This document shows positions 15,426 to 23,427 of a DNA stretch of 44,820 bases, one piece after another. The notes beneath the pieces were generated by a model. It searched no databases and was not told the DNA's origin. It worked only from the letters and a program-made list of their open reading frames with translations. The stretch is from Bacteroidales bacterium (lineage in GTDB: Bacteria; Bacteroidota; Bacteroidia; Bacteroidales; UBA932), in assembly GCA_004552615.1 (NCBI GenBank), contig SFNZ01000014.1, forward strand, positions 1 to 44,820, in the 5' to 3' direction. The translations under genes and the position numbers were made by a program. Within the stretch, counting starts at the first letter, position 1. Every line of letters begins with the position of its first letter.

Positions 15426-17158
15426 TTTTCATGGGGATTGCCATACCACTCGGTCTCGGAGAGCATTATATTGTCGATGCCCTTTCCCGGAGGAATCATC
15501 GGCATGACATTGGCCTCCTCCTTCACATGCACGTCCAGGATGTACGGGGCGTCATCCGAGAACATCTCCCTGACCGCATCCTGAAGATCCTCCCTCCGGT
15601 GCACCACCGCCGACCTGATTCCGTAAGCGGCCGCAATCATCATGTAGTCCGGATTAAGCATCCTCGTGAAAGAGTATCTCCTGTCGAAGAAAAGCTCCTG
15701 CCACTGCCTCACGTTCCCGAGCCAATTGTTGTTCAGTATCACGATTTTGACTCCCGTCCCTTCCTGCATTATCGTGCCGAGCTCCTCGATGGTCATCTGC
15801 ACGCCTCCGTCGCCGGTGAACAGACATACGGGCCTTTCAGGGACTCCGATTTTCGCCCCGATGGCGGCCGGGATGCCGAATCCCATGGTACCGAGACCTC
15901 CCGAGGTGATGAAGCTGCGGCTGGTCCTGAATCTGGAATAACGCGCTGCAACCATCTGGTTCTGACCTACATCGGTCACTACTACGGCATTGTCCCCGGT
16001 AGCCCTCGCGACTGCGTCCACCACTTCTCCCATCCTGATTTCACCGGATTCCGGGGAGACCTCCTTGTCGATGACCCTGGCCTGTTCCACTTCCCTGCAC
16101 ACGGCGAAGCTTCCGGTCCATCCGCTCCTTTTCCTTGCGGAAATCCTTGCAGTGAGTCCTTCCAGAACCTTGCGGGCATCCCCGTTCAGTCCGACCTCCA
16201 CCGGGATTATCTTACCTATCTCGGAGGCGTCAATGTCGATGTGAATCACTTTGGCCTGTCTTGCATAAGTGGAGACTGTACCCGTGACCCTGTCGTCAAA
16301 ACGCATTCCCACAGCTATGAGCACGTCACATTCATTGGTCTTGATATTCGGTGCGACATTGCCGTGCATCCCGATCATTCCCTCGTACAGCCTGAAATCC
16401 GTCGGCAGGGCACCGATGCCGAGAAGGGTGGAGGCGGCCGGAATGTCCCCTTTTTCGAGGAATTCCATCAGAGCGTCTTCCGCATGGCTGAGCAGCACTC
16501 CCTGGCCGAATACGACCAATGGCCTTTCTGCATTGTCAATGATGGCCGCAGCCCTGTCGAGTTCGGATTCCGGAACCAGGACCTCCGGGACATAGCTCCT
16601 GATGAAATCACATTTGGTGAAACTGTATTCCGCCAGTCCGTTCTGAGCGTCCTTGGTGAAATCCAGGACAACCGGTCCCGGACGGCCCGTGGATGCTATG
16701 TAGAAGGCCTTTGCAACCGATTCAGGGACTTCCTCGGCATGCCTTATCTGGCAGTTCCACTTGGTGATAGGTCCGGTCAGCCCGATGATGTCAGCTTCCT
16801 GGAACGCATCAGTTCCGAGAGCGCTGGACGCCACCTGTCCCGTGATAACTATTACCGGAGTGGAATCGGTCATCGCATCGGCCACTCCTGTGATGACATT
16901 GGTCGCTCCCGGACCGGACGTCACGATGACGACTCCCGGTCTTCCCGTGACCCTGGCATATCCCTGGGCCGCATGGATGGCTCCCTGCTCGTGACGCACG
17001 AGGATGTGCCTCAACCTGTCGGAGTAGTCGTACAGTTTGTCATATACAGGCATTATCTGGCCTCCGGGATAACCGAATAAGGTATCAACACCCGCCTCGA
17101 CCAGGGCTCTCAGAAGCGCCTCAGAGCCTGTAATCCGCTGTGTCTTGTCGTTTTCCAT
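15419..17158 (-). CDS. ilvB: Acetolactate synthase, large (catalytic) subunit
   Basis: A 579-residue ThDP- and FAD-dependent enzyme that condenses pyruvate with pyruvate or 2-ketobutyrate. The N-terminal ThDP domain has FGYPGGQIMPVYD with the catalytic Glu in VRHEQGAIHAAQGYARVTG. The central FAD/DHON domain spans about 195-335. The C-terminal ThDP motif is GDGGVQMTIEELGT...NNNWLG. It starts 9 bases after ilvD. Its stop codon lies inside the 34-bp direct repeat flanking the ilvB-ilvH insertion. Confidence 0.95.
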   Translation of the reverse strand: MENDKTQRITGSEALLRALVEAGVDTLFGYPGGQIMPVYDKLYDYSDRLRHILVRHEQGAIHAAQGYARVTGRPGVVIVTSGPGATNVITGVADAMTDSTPVIVITGQVASSALGTDAFQEADIIGLTGPITKWNCQIRHAEEVPESVAKAFYIASTGRPGPVVLDFTKDAQNGLAEYSFTKCDFIRSYVPEVLVPESELDRAAAIIDNAERPLVVFGQGVLLSHAEDALMEFLEKGDIPAASTLLGIGALPTDFRLYEGMIGMHGNVAPNIKTNECDVLIAVGMRFDDRVTGTVSTYARQAKVIHIDIDASEIGKIIPVEVGLNGDARKVLEGLTARISARKRSGWTGSFAVCREVEQARVIDKEVSPESGEIRMGEVVDAVARATGDNAVVVTDVGQNQMVAARYSRFRTSRSFITSGGLGTMGFGIPAAIGAKIGVPERPVCLFTGDGGVQMTIEELGTIMQEGTGVKIVILNNNWLGNVRQWQELFFDRRYSFTRMLNPDYMMIAAAYGIRSAVVHRREDLQDAVREMFSDDAPYILDVHVKEEANVMPMIPPGKGIDNIMLSETEWYGNPHEKQ

Positions 17159-17167
17159 ATCTATTTG

Positions 17168-19003
17168 TCAGTCATTTATCATTCTTACTGCGCCCTTGTC
17201 CGCAGAACTTACCATTGAGGCGTATGCCTTCAGGCTTGCGGAAACCTCGCGCTTGCGGAACGGAGGGGTGAATGCCTTGCGGCCGCGTCCATTCTCCTCC
17301 CTGCGGCGTTCCTCCAATTCTTCCCAGCTGAGCCTCACGTTGATGGAACGGGAAGGTATGTCAATGTCAATGATGTCCCCGTCCCTGACAAGGCCTATCT
17401 CACCTCCAGCTGCAGCCTCCGGCGAGACATGTCCTATGCTGAGTCCGGATGTGCCGCCGCTGAACCTGCCGTCCGTGATGAGGGCGCATTCCCGGCCGAG
17501 ATGCATTGACTTGATATAGGAAGTCGGATAGAGCATCTCCTGCATCCCGGGACCGCCTTTAGGGCCTTCGTAAGTGATGACCACAACGTCTCCCGCCTGC
17601 ACCTTGCCGCCGAGTATCCCTTCGCATGCAGCTTCCTGGGAGTCAAATACTTTGGCCGGGCCGGAGAAATGCCAGATGGACTCGTCCACTCCGGCAGTCT
17701 TGATGACGCATCCGTTCTTTGCAATATTCCCGAAGAGGACCCCGAGTCCGCCGTCTTTCGTGTAGGCATGGGCGAGATCCCTGATGCAGCCGCCTGACCT
17801 GTCCGTGTCGAATGAATCGTAATCTTCTGACTGGGAGGCCATTTCCGTACTGAATCTGCCGGCTGGAGCACTGGAATATATTCCTTTGGCCTCGTCCGTG
17901 ACGTCAGGGCTGTCTATGCAATATTTGTCTATTTCTTCGGCGAGGGTCATGCCGTCCACCCTGACAAGGGACGTGTCCACCAGCCCGCCTTTGGCAAGTT
18001 CGTTCATTATGGCCACCACGCCGCCTGCACGGTTGACGTCCTGGACGTGATATTTCTGCGTATTCGGAGCCACCTTGCACAGGCAAGGGACTTTGCGGGA
18101 GAGGGCGTCTATGTCGGACATCCTGAAGTCCGCCCCGGCTTCATGTGCCACTGCGAGAAGATGCAGGACGGTGTTCGTGGAGCCGCCCATCGCGATGTCG
18201 AGAGCCATTGCATTGAGGAATGCCTGTCTTGAGGCAATGTTACGCGGCAGGACGCTCTCGTCACCTTCCTCATAATACCTGTATGCGTTCCGGACAATGA
18301 GACGGGCGGCCTTGCTGAAAAGTTCCTCGCGCCTGCAGTGGGTCGCCACCACGGTGCCGTTGCCCGGCAATGCCAGTCCGATGGCTTCAGTGAGGCAGTT
18401 CATGGAATTGGCCGTGAACATTCCGGAACAGCACCCGCAGCCGGGACATGCACGGGACTCGATTTCCCTGACCTGGGTGTCATCCGCGGACGGGTCGGCC
18501 GACTTCACCATCGCGTCTATCAGGTCGAGACGTGCCTCGCCCATGACTCCGGCCTCCATCGGGCCGCCCGAGACGAAGACTGCAGGGATGTTCAGCCTCA
18601 TTGCGGCAATCAGCATCCCCGGGGTAATCTTGTCACAATTGCTGATGCAGATCATCGCATCTGCCTTGTGGGCGTTCACCATGTATTCGACGCTGTCGGC
18701 GATGATGTCACGTGAAGGGAGGGAATAGAGCATTCCGTCGTGGCCCATGGCGATTCCGTCATCCACGGCTATGGTATTGAACTCCGCCGCGTAACATCCG
18801 AGAGCCTCGATCTCCTGCTTGACCGTCTGGCCGACGGAATGGAGATGTGTGTGTCCCGGCACAAACTGTGTGAATGAATTGACTACAGCTATTACCGGAC
18901 GGCCCATCTGCTCCTTTTTCATCCCGGCAGCAGCCCAGAGCGCCCTTGCCCCGGCCATCCGCCTGCCGTTCATCGTGATTGAACTTCTTAATTCGTGCCG
19001 CAT
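17168..19003 (-). CDS. ilvD: Dihydroxy-acid dehydratase
   Basis: A 611-residue Fe-S dehydratase, the penultimate step of Ile and Val synthesis. Cluster and active-site motifs are CDKITPGML and CPGCGCCSGMFTANSMNCL; the C-terminal GGPGMQEMLYPTSYI...GRFSGGTSG region is intact. It is the first structural gene of the ten-gene operon. Its ATG lies 40 bases after the attenuator terminator (19043-19077), so expression of it and the genes behind it depends on read-through of that terminator. Confidence 0.96.
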   Translation of the reverse strand: MRHELRSSITMNGRRMAGARALWAAAGMKKEQMGRPVIAVVNSFTQFVPGHTHLHSVGQTVKQEIEALGCYAAEFNTIAVDDGIAMGHDGMLYSLPSRDIIADSVEYMVNAHKADAMICISNCDKITPGMLIAAMRLNIPAVFVSGGPMEAGVMGEARLDLIDAMVKSADPSADDTQVREIESRACPGCGCCSGMFTANSMNCLTEAIGLALPGNGTVVATHCRREELFSKAARLIVRNAYRYYEEGDESVLPRNIASRQAFLNAMALDIAMGGSTNTVLHLLAVAHEAGADFRMSDIDALSRKVPCLCKVAPNTQKYHVQDVNRAGGVVAIMNELAKGGLVDTSLVRVDGMTLAEEIDKYCIDSPDVTDEAKGIYSSAPAGRFSTEMASQSEDYDSFDTDRSGGCIRDLAHAYTKDGGLGVLFGNIAKNGCVIKTAGVDESIWHFSGPAKVFDSQEAACEGILGGKVQAGDVVVITYEGPKGGPGMQEMLYPTSYIKSMHLGRECALITDGRFSGGTSGLSIGHVSPEAAAGGEIGLVRDGDIIDIDIPSRSINVRLSWEELEERRREENGRGRKAFTPPFRKREVSASLKAYASMVSSADKGAVRMIND

Positions 19004-19042
19004 AACAATATGTTTCAGTTCGTTTCTGTTAAAGGGATCCTT

Positions 19043-19077
19043 AAAAAAAAGCCCCTCCCATGTACCGGGAAGGGCTT
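19043..19077 (-). terminator. ilv operon attenuator (rho-independent terminator)
   Basis: On the minus strand AAGCCCTTCCC pairs with GGGAGGGGCTT (11 pairs including one G-U) across the loop GGTACAT, followed directly by eight T. It lies between the leader peptide and ilvD, with no gene ending just before it other than the leader. Its 5' arm contains CCTTCCCGGT (19064-19073), exactly complementary to 19107-19116 in the leader reading frame, so it can be disrupted by an alternative pairing. Confidence 0.92.
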
Positions 19078-19103
19078 GTCAATTACTTGTCAAGTTCATA
19101 GCA

Positions 19104-19172
19104 TCACCTTCCCGGTCCAAGTGTCTTAATGACAAGGACTAGCACGACGACGATGCTGATAATATATAACAT
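19104..19172 (-). CDS. ilv leader peptide (branched-chain amino acid attenuator)
   Basis: ATG at 19170-19172 opens a 22-codon frame: MLYIISIVVVLVLVIK, then TLGPGR and TGA. Thirteen of 22 residues are Ile, Val or Leu, matching the end products of the downstream operon. The last codons (CCG GGA AGG) contain the antiterminator strand. A ribosome finishing translation would cover that strand and let the terminator form. One stalled at the Ile/Val/Leu run would leave it free to pair with the terminator's 5' arm. An AAAAGG run lies 8 bases before the ATG. This is the classical leader-peptide arrangement known from enterobacterial ilv and leu operons; function here is inferred from structure. Confidence 0.9.
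   Translation of the reverse strand: MLYIISIVVVLVLVIKTLGPGR
19107..19116 (-). promoter_or_regulatory. Antiterminator strand of the ilv attenuator
   Basis: ACCGGGAAGG on the minus strand, within the last codons of the leader peptide, is perfectly complementary over 10 bases to CCTTCCCGGT (19064-19073) in the terminator's 5' arm. The two pairings are mutually exclusive. Confidence 0.85.
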
Positions 19173-19240
19173 AATCTTACCTTTTCTATTTTCTAGTTTC
19201 GCAAGCCGCAAATTGCTGCTTTTCAGAGGATTTATTGCTC

Positions 19241-19366
19241 TGTGCGAGCAAAAGGCCCGTGCGCAAATTTAGTATACGCTACCCTTTTCCTAAATCCCTT
19301 TCCCCGGGAAAGGGACTTCCTCTCGGCCTGAAGGCCTCAAAAGCAGTTGTTTCGCTCTGCGAAATT
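19241..19366 (-). repeat. Structured intergenic element, copy A (in ilv leader)
   Basis: Homologous to copy B (15228-15378) in three ordered blocks, one a 28-base exact match (19272-19299). In this copy the minus strand reads TTTA, 19 bases, then TAAATTTG (19264-19271), resembling a Bacteroidota promoter aimed at the leader peptide. It also holds a CCCTTTCCCGGGGAAAGGG palindrome in its variable part and the same TTTCGC/GCGAAA hairpin. Confidence 0.7.
19264..19271 (-). promoter_or_regulatory. Candidate internal -7 box within element copy A
   Basis: TAAATTTG on the minus strand with TTTA 19 bases upstream (one mismatch to TTTG). It would start a transcript about 85 bases before the leader peptide ATG. 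It competes with the better-matching candidate at 19415-19445; which is used cannot be told from sequence. Confidence 0.4.
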
Positions 19367-19414
19367 TAAGTTACCTTTTATTCTAAAAAGTCACTTACAA
19401 TCTGTAAGCAGATA

Positions 19415-19445
19415 CAAATCTAAAGAGTTTTTTCCAAAAACAAAA
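19415..19445 (-). promoter_or_regulatory. Candidate main promoter of ilv-leu operon
   Basis: On the minus strand TTTTG (19441-19445) and TAGATTTG (19415-19422) are spaced 18 bases apart, both matching Bacteroidota consensus. Transcription would begin near 19408, giving about 235 bases before the leader peptide. The rest of 19367-19591 holds no gene: a plus-strand TATCTTTG (19501-19508) and a small GGATTGT/ACAATCC inverted repeat are the only other signals. Confidence 0.55.
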
Positions 19446-19591
19446 TTTTTTTGCATAAAAATGCATCTCCCAGAGCGCGTGAGCGGGATTTCGAAAGTTT
19501 TATCTTTGCAGCCAAAACGCCCGGATTGTTGGAAACCGGACAAATATCCAGCGAGATTCCTTACAATCCGTCAGTTTTCAGCATCTGAAAA

Positions 19592-20089
19592 TTACAGAAT
19601 ATTTTTCTGACGTATATCCCGGACTACCTCCGCCACTTCCTTCGGGCCGAAGCCGGATTTCCTCGGAGTCATTGCGAGCCAGACGGCGAAGGCCGCGCAC
19701 AAGGCGGTGAGAACGAGGAAGAGGGCATTGGATTTGGTGAAATAATTCCTCAGGAACCAGAAGCCGGCAAGGAACAGGAAACAATATACTATGTCCCCTC
19801 CGAAACTGTTCTTCTCCCCCGCCTTCACATCTATCCGGTAGGTCTTCACCTGGCGTCCGTCCTCCTGCTGCACGGCATCGCCTTCCTCGTAAATGTCACA
19901 GAGCACATATCTGGTACGCATGAACAGGGACCAGTCCGCCAGAATACGTCCGCAGCCCAGGTCACTGATGGTTCGTCCTGCCGAAACGGCTTCGAAGACC
20001 GCCTTCTCGAAATCCTCCGGACCGAGCTCCGAAGTGATTGTAAGTGAATCCAATGTCTTGAGATTCACACTTGTGTCAAATTCTGCCAT
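19592..20089 (-). CDS. Uncharacterised membrane protein with two C-terminal TM segments
   Basis: A 165-residue protein I do not recognise. Residues 1-90 are soluble and acidic and include a possible regulatory/phospholipid-binding-like region with no clear motif (SAGRTISDLGCGRILADWSLF). Two membrane segments follow (about 99-118 and 120-140), then a basic tail (PKEVAEVVRDIRQKNIL). It is 9 bases downstream of the ATP-grasp-like gene and probably co-transcribed with it. Composition matches its neighbours, giving no sign of transfer. Confidence 0.65.
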   Translation of the reverse strand: MAEFDTSVNLKTLDSLTITSELGPEDFEKAVFEAVSAGRTISDLGCGRILADWSLFMRTRYVLCDIYEEGDAVQQEDGRQVKTYRIDVKAGEKNSFGGDIVYCFLFLAGFWFLRNYFTKSNALFLVLTALCAAFAVWLAMTPRKSGFGPKEVAEVVRDIRQKNIL

Positions 20090-20098
20090 ATTGTTTTC

Positions 20099-21154
20099 TC
20101 AACTATTATTCCTGAAAATTGCCAACGCATAATTGGCGTCCGGCCCAGGGGCGGTAAGCACTTGCAGCGCATCTTTGAGCAATACCGCAAGGCCTTCTGC
20201 CACAGGGGAATATTCCACCCTCATCACCGTCATGCCATCCTCGCATGGATATCTGTCATGGAGACGCCTTGCAAGCAGGCCCATTGTCATCCTGACGTTA
20301 ATTTCCACGCAGGGAGACAGCCTGAAACGGCCTTCAGCAACCCGGCACATGAACATGTCCACTCCGGCATAGCCTTCGTAACTCCCGGCGAACTCCTCCA
20401 GGAAATACTCAGTCAGGATATCTTTGACTGCCAGCACAATAGCCTCCGGCACATATCCGGAAAGTTTCCCGAGAATCCACCCATCGGATGCCAGGACATT
20501 GCCCCGGTACATCCCGTTCTCGTTGAAAAACATCGAGAATCCTTCGAAACGGACTTCTCCGTGGGAAATGTGGAAGAGCATTGCGAAGTCCCGGACGACT
20601 TTCTCCCTGCATTCCACTTCGACGGCGCCCTGCTTCGCTATCACATTGCGGCACCAGCCCAGGTCATTGTCCGACAATTCCCCGGCACGCAGCCAGCGGA
20701 GTCCTTTCCCGCTGCCAGACCACGGGGCCTTGGCCACCGCATCCCCGTACTTCCCGACATAGCTCACTACTTCCGGGACGGATTCTGCAATCACAGGAGC
20801 GTTTCCAGTCAGGAAATCCGTATATGGCCTACCCCCGAAAGAGCGGCCTGACAGTATTTCCTGCAGGTGCCTGCGTATGAACGAGTCCGCCGCCACCGCA
20901 TTTTTCCGGTTCGAGAGTTCCCTGATACGGGCAAGCGCCGCATCATCCGGCAGCATTGTCTCCGGAATCCCTTCCCTGAGGAGACGGCGTTTGAGCACAG
21001 CGTCCCATCCCCACGGAATGATTCCCTCCCCGGTTTCTATCAGGGAGGTCAGCCCGGCGCAGTCGCGTCCGAATTTCAATGCGGACTCAGGCGGCACGAA
21101 GTTCGGGTCACCGTTCGCCAGGCAGAGGTCGTGTTCCGGATTGAAGATGTTCAT
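20099..21154 (-). CDS. Predicted ATP-grasp-like protein
   Basis: A 351-residue cytoplasmic protein. The opening MNIFNPEHDLCLANGDPNFVPP is seen in a Bacteroidota-specific family of unknown role. The middle contains VAKAPWSGSGKGLRWL (about residues 138-153), resembling the ATP-grasp lysine/glycine-rich loop. The C-terminal part has GYAGVDMFMC and CVEINVRMTMGLLARRL, resembling the E-x-N-x-R metal-binding end of ATP-grasp ligases. A carboxylate-amine ligase activity is possible but the substrate is unknown. A TAAATTTG box (21160-21167) ends only 5 bases before its ATG, so the mRNA may be leaderless. It is divergent from the S24/S26-like gene. Confidence 0.7.
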   Translation of the reverse strand: MNIFNPEHDLCLANGDPNFVPPESALKFGRDCAGLTSLIETGEGIIPWGWDAVLKRRLLREGIPETMLPDDAALARIRELSNRKNAVAADSFIRRHLQEILSGRSFGGRPYTDFLTGNAPVIAESVPEVVSYVGKYGDAVAKAPWSGSGKGLRWLRAGELSDNDLGWCRNVIAKQGAVEVECREKVVRDFAMLFHISHGEVRFEGFSMFFNENGMYRGNVLASDGWILGKLSGYVPEAIVLAVKDILTEYFLEEFAGSYEGYAGVDMFMCRVAEGRFRLSPCVEINVRMTMGLLARRLHDRYPCEDGMTVMRVEYSPVAEGLAVLLKDALQVLTAPGPDANYALAIFRNNS

Positions 21155-21159
21155 GGGTA

Positions 21160-21188
21160 CAAATTTATATATTTAATTGTTATCTTTG
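21160..21188. promoter_or_regulatory. Divergent promoter pair
   Basis: Minus-strand TAAATTTG (21160-21167) serves the ATP-grasp-like gene and plus-strand TATCTTTG (21181-21188) serves the S24/S26-like gene. The two -7 boxes are 13 bases apart, so the promoters overlap and may compete for polymerase. Confidence 0.55.
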
Positions 21189-21211
21189 CATGGTGTGACA
21201 TCACATTGACC

Positions 21212-21733
21212 ATGGCCGACAAAGATTTCCTTACCGGAGAACATAGACTGCAGGTTTCCAACGGGGAGTTTTTCTCCGAGGTGGAAAGCATGTTGCAGCA
21301 AGGACGGTGCGTGAGGATCCCGGTGAAAGGCACGAGCATGATTCCGTTCATCGTGGAAGGCCGGGATGAGGTGGAGACAGGCCCCGTTTCTGGGGAACTG
21401 AGGCGCAGGGACATAGTGCTGGCCAGGACGGACAGGGGGATAGTGATGCACAGGATTTACAGAATCTCCGGAAGCGGTACGGAAGCGGAGTTCACCCTCA
21501 TGGGAGACGGGAATCTGTATATGACAGAGACTTGCCCGGCCTGTGACATTATCGGCAGGGCCAATGCTATTTTCCGCAGAGGGAGAAGGGTGGACACCGA
21601 CGGGAGATGCGAAAGGCTCAAGGCGCGGATATGGATGTCACTCAGACCTGTCCGGAGGTTCCTGATTCCGGCGTGGAATTTTTTCCATCGGTCCGGATAC
21701 AATGATAACCAATCGATTGACTGGACGATATGA
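21212..21733 (+). CDS. S24/S26 signal-peptidase-like protein
   Basis: A 173-residue protein. The start at 21212 follows a -7 box at 21181-21188; the frame is open further upstream but that part overlaps the divergent gene. The serine motif is present (VKGTSMIPFI, S42), and the second block RRRDIVLARTDRGIVMHRIY matches S24/S26 folds, but the usual catalytic Lys of the DIVxxK position is not there (it reads DIVLAR). The family may therefore be catalytically altered or non-proteolytic. Its stop overlaps the ABC transporter start by 4 bases. In Bacteroidales such proteins often accompany ABC exporters and peptide-modifying genes; a role in peptide export is inference. Confidence 0.75.
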   Translation: MADKDFLTGEHRLQVSNGEFFSEVESMLQQGRCVRIPVKGTSMIPFIVEGRDEVETGPVSGELRRRDIVLARTDRGIVMHRIYRISGSGTEAEFTLMGDGNLYMTETCPACDIIGRANAIFRRGRRVDTDGRCERLKARIWMSLRPVRRFLIPAWNFFHRSGYNDNQSIDWTI

Positions 21734-23427
21734 AGGCTGCCGACTGTCTGCGCTGGCTATGGCGCATTTCCCGCGGATGGCGGGGATGGATTTGTCTCGA
21801 TGCATTGTGCGGATGCGTCAGGGCGGCAGCCATGCTCGGATTCATCTGGACGAGCAAATATCTCATTGACATTGCCACCGGCAATGCAGAAGGCAGTTTC
21901 AGGGTTTATGTACCGCTCCTTGCAGGCTGCATGCTGGTGCAGCTGGCATCCGGGGCAGCGAAGGCCAGGATCGGGACAAGGAACGAGATCAGGCTTCGCA
22001 ATGAATTGAAATACCGCATTTTCACCCATCTGATGGAAAGTCGTTGGACAGGCCGGGACTCATTCCATACGGGGGACGTGATGAACAGGCTCGACCAGGA
22101 TGTCGCGGCCGTGTCCGGACTCGTGTGCATTTCCGCACCTTCCGCCATTGCCACTTGCGTACAGCTCGCGGGAGCTTTCTGGCTTCTTGCCCGGATGGAT
22201 TTGCGGCTGGCCCTGATAATCGTGGCGCTCATGCCTGTTGCAATCCTGCTCAGCAAAGGGTTCGTCCGCAGACTGAGACGGCTTACAAGGGAAATCAGGA
22301 TGTCGGACAGCAAGGTACAGAGCCATCTTCAGGAAAATCTCCAGCACAGGACCTTGATTTCAGCACTTGAATATACTTCGAAGACGACTGACGAACTGAT
22401 GTCGTTGCAGACCGACCTTCAGAACAAGGTGATGGACAGGACCGACTATTCTCTTTTCTCGAGATTCATGGTGCAGTCAGGATTCGCGGCCGGTTATCTG
22501 GCAGTAATGCTCTGGGGCATATACGGATTGCGCAACGGAAGCATTTCCTTCGGTGTGATGGCGGCATTCCTGCAGCTTGTTTCCCAGATTCAGAGACCTA
22601 TAGTCGACCTGAGCAGGCAGGTTCCGGGAGTGGTCAGGGTGCTCACGAGCGTGGAGCGTCTATGTGAACTGACCGACATACCGCTCGAAGAGCAGGGTGA
22701 TCCGGTGAGATTGGAAGGGATGCAGGGAGTCCGTTTCGAGGATGTGACTTTCACTTATCCTGACGGGGATTCCCCTGTACTGGACGGATTCAGCCACGAT
22801 TTCCGGCCAGGAAGCCTGACGGCAGTGGAAGGAGAGACCGGAGCAGGTAAAAGTACGATGATTCGTCTGATAACTGCACTCCTGTTGCCTGAAAAAGGCA
22901 GGATTTGCCTGTATGACGGCAAGTGTTCCGTGACCGCCTCTCCTCGGACGAGGTGCAACATCGTTTATGTCCCGCAGGGCAACACTCTCATTTCCGGTAC
23001 GATACGTGAGAATCTGCTGCTGGGCAATCCGGATGCCCGGGACAATGAGCTTGAAGATGCGTTGCATTGTGCAGTCGCGGATTTCGTAATGGAACTGCCT
23101 GACGGCCTGGACACTGTCTGCGGAGAGTCCGGTGCAGGATTGAGCGAAGGGCAGGCCCAGCGCATAGCCATAGCCCGCGGGCTGCTGAGGCCGGGTGGAA
23201 TCCTGCTGCTTGACGAGCCGACCTCGTCACTCGACCCGGACACTGAACGGGAGCTGCTCGGAAGACTGGGGAAACACGTCAAGAACAAGACTCTTATAAT
23301 CATCACGCACAGGGAATCCGTGTCATCCCTGTGTATGGAGACAGTGCATTTTACTCTCAACAACCACAAAACCAAAACGTATGACAATAGGTTATTTGAG
23401 AGTCAGCACAGGAAAACAGAATCCTGA
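21730..23427 (+). CDS. ABC transporter, fused permease/ATPase (exporter type)
   Basis: A 565-residue half-transporter. The membrane domain (about residues 20-300) has five to six hydrophobic segments and the TGDVMNRLDQDV sequence typical of type IV exporters. The ATPase domain has Walker A (GETGAGKST, about 369-377), a Q-loop (YVPQGNTLISGTI), signature (SGAGLSEGQAQR), Walker B (GILLLDEPTSSLD) and the H-loop (IITHRE). There is no N-terminal C39 peptidase domain. It is translationally coupled to the S24/S26-like gene. Its last 47 bases overlap the start of the invertase gene in another frame, and the tail after HFTLNNHKTK is probably unstructured. Substrate unknown; peptide or lipid export is plausible. 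Confidence 0.9.
   Translation: MKAADCLRWLWRISRGWRGWICLDALCGCVRAAAMLGFIWTSKYLIDIATGNAEGSFRVYVPLLAGCMLVQLASGAAKARIGTRNEIRLRNELKYRIFTHLMESRWTGRDSFHTGDVMNRLDQDVAAVSGLVCISAPSAIATCVQLAGAFWLLARMDLRLALIIVALMPVAILLSKGFVRRLRRLTREIRMSDSKVQSHLQENLQHRTLISALEYTSKTTDELMSLQTDLQNKVMDRTDYSLFSRFMVQSGFAAGYLAVMLWGIYGLRNGSISFGVMAAFLQLVSQIQRPIVDLSRQVPGVVRVLTSVERLCELTDIPLEEQGDPVRLEGMQGVRFEDVTFTYPDGDSPVLDGFSHDFRPGSLTAVEGETGAGKSTMIRLITALLLPEKGRICLYDGKCSVTASPRTRCNIVYVPQGNTLISGTIRENLLLGNPDARDNELEDALHCAVADFVMELPDGLDTVCGESGAGLSEGQAQRIAIARGLLRPGGILLLDEPTSSLDPDTERELLGRLGKHVKNKTLIIITHRESVSSLCMETVHFTLNNHKTKTYDNRLFESQHRKTES

Noticed and set aside
15407..17080. Long plus-strand open frame (557 codons) opposite ilvB
   Set aside because: It lies antisense to a complete acetolactate synthase with all motifs. 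The translation is His/Arg/Gly-rich with no recognisable domain. High third-position GC of the real gene leaves the complementary frame free of stops.
19347..19610. Plus-strand open frame (87 codons) upstream of the ilv leader
   Set aside because: It crosses the ilv promoter region and the orphan -7 box, lacks a plausible start context and has no recognisable sequence.
23381..23427. Frameshift between the ABC transporter and invertase genes
   Set aside because: Both proteins have complete family domains: the ABC H-loop precedes the overlap and the invertase starts with its conserved catalytic segment. The 47-base overlap therefore looks genuine.
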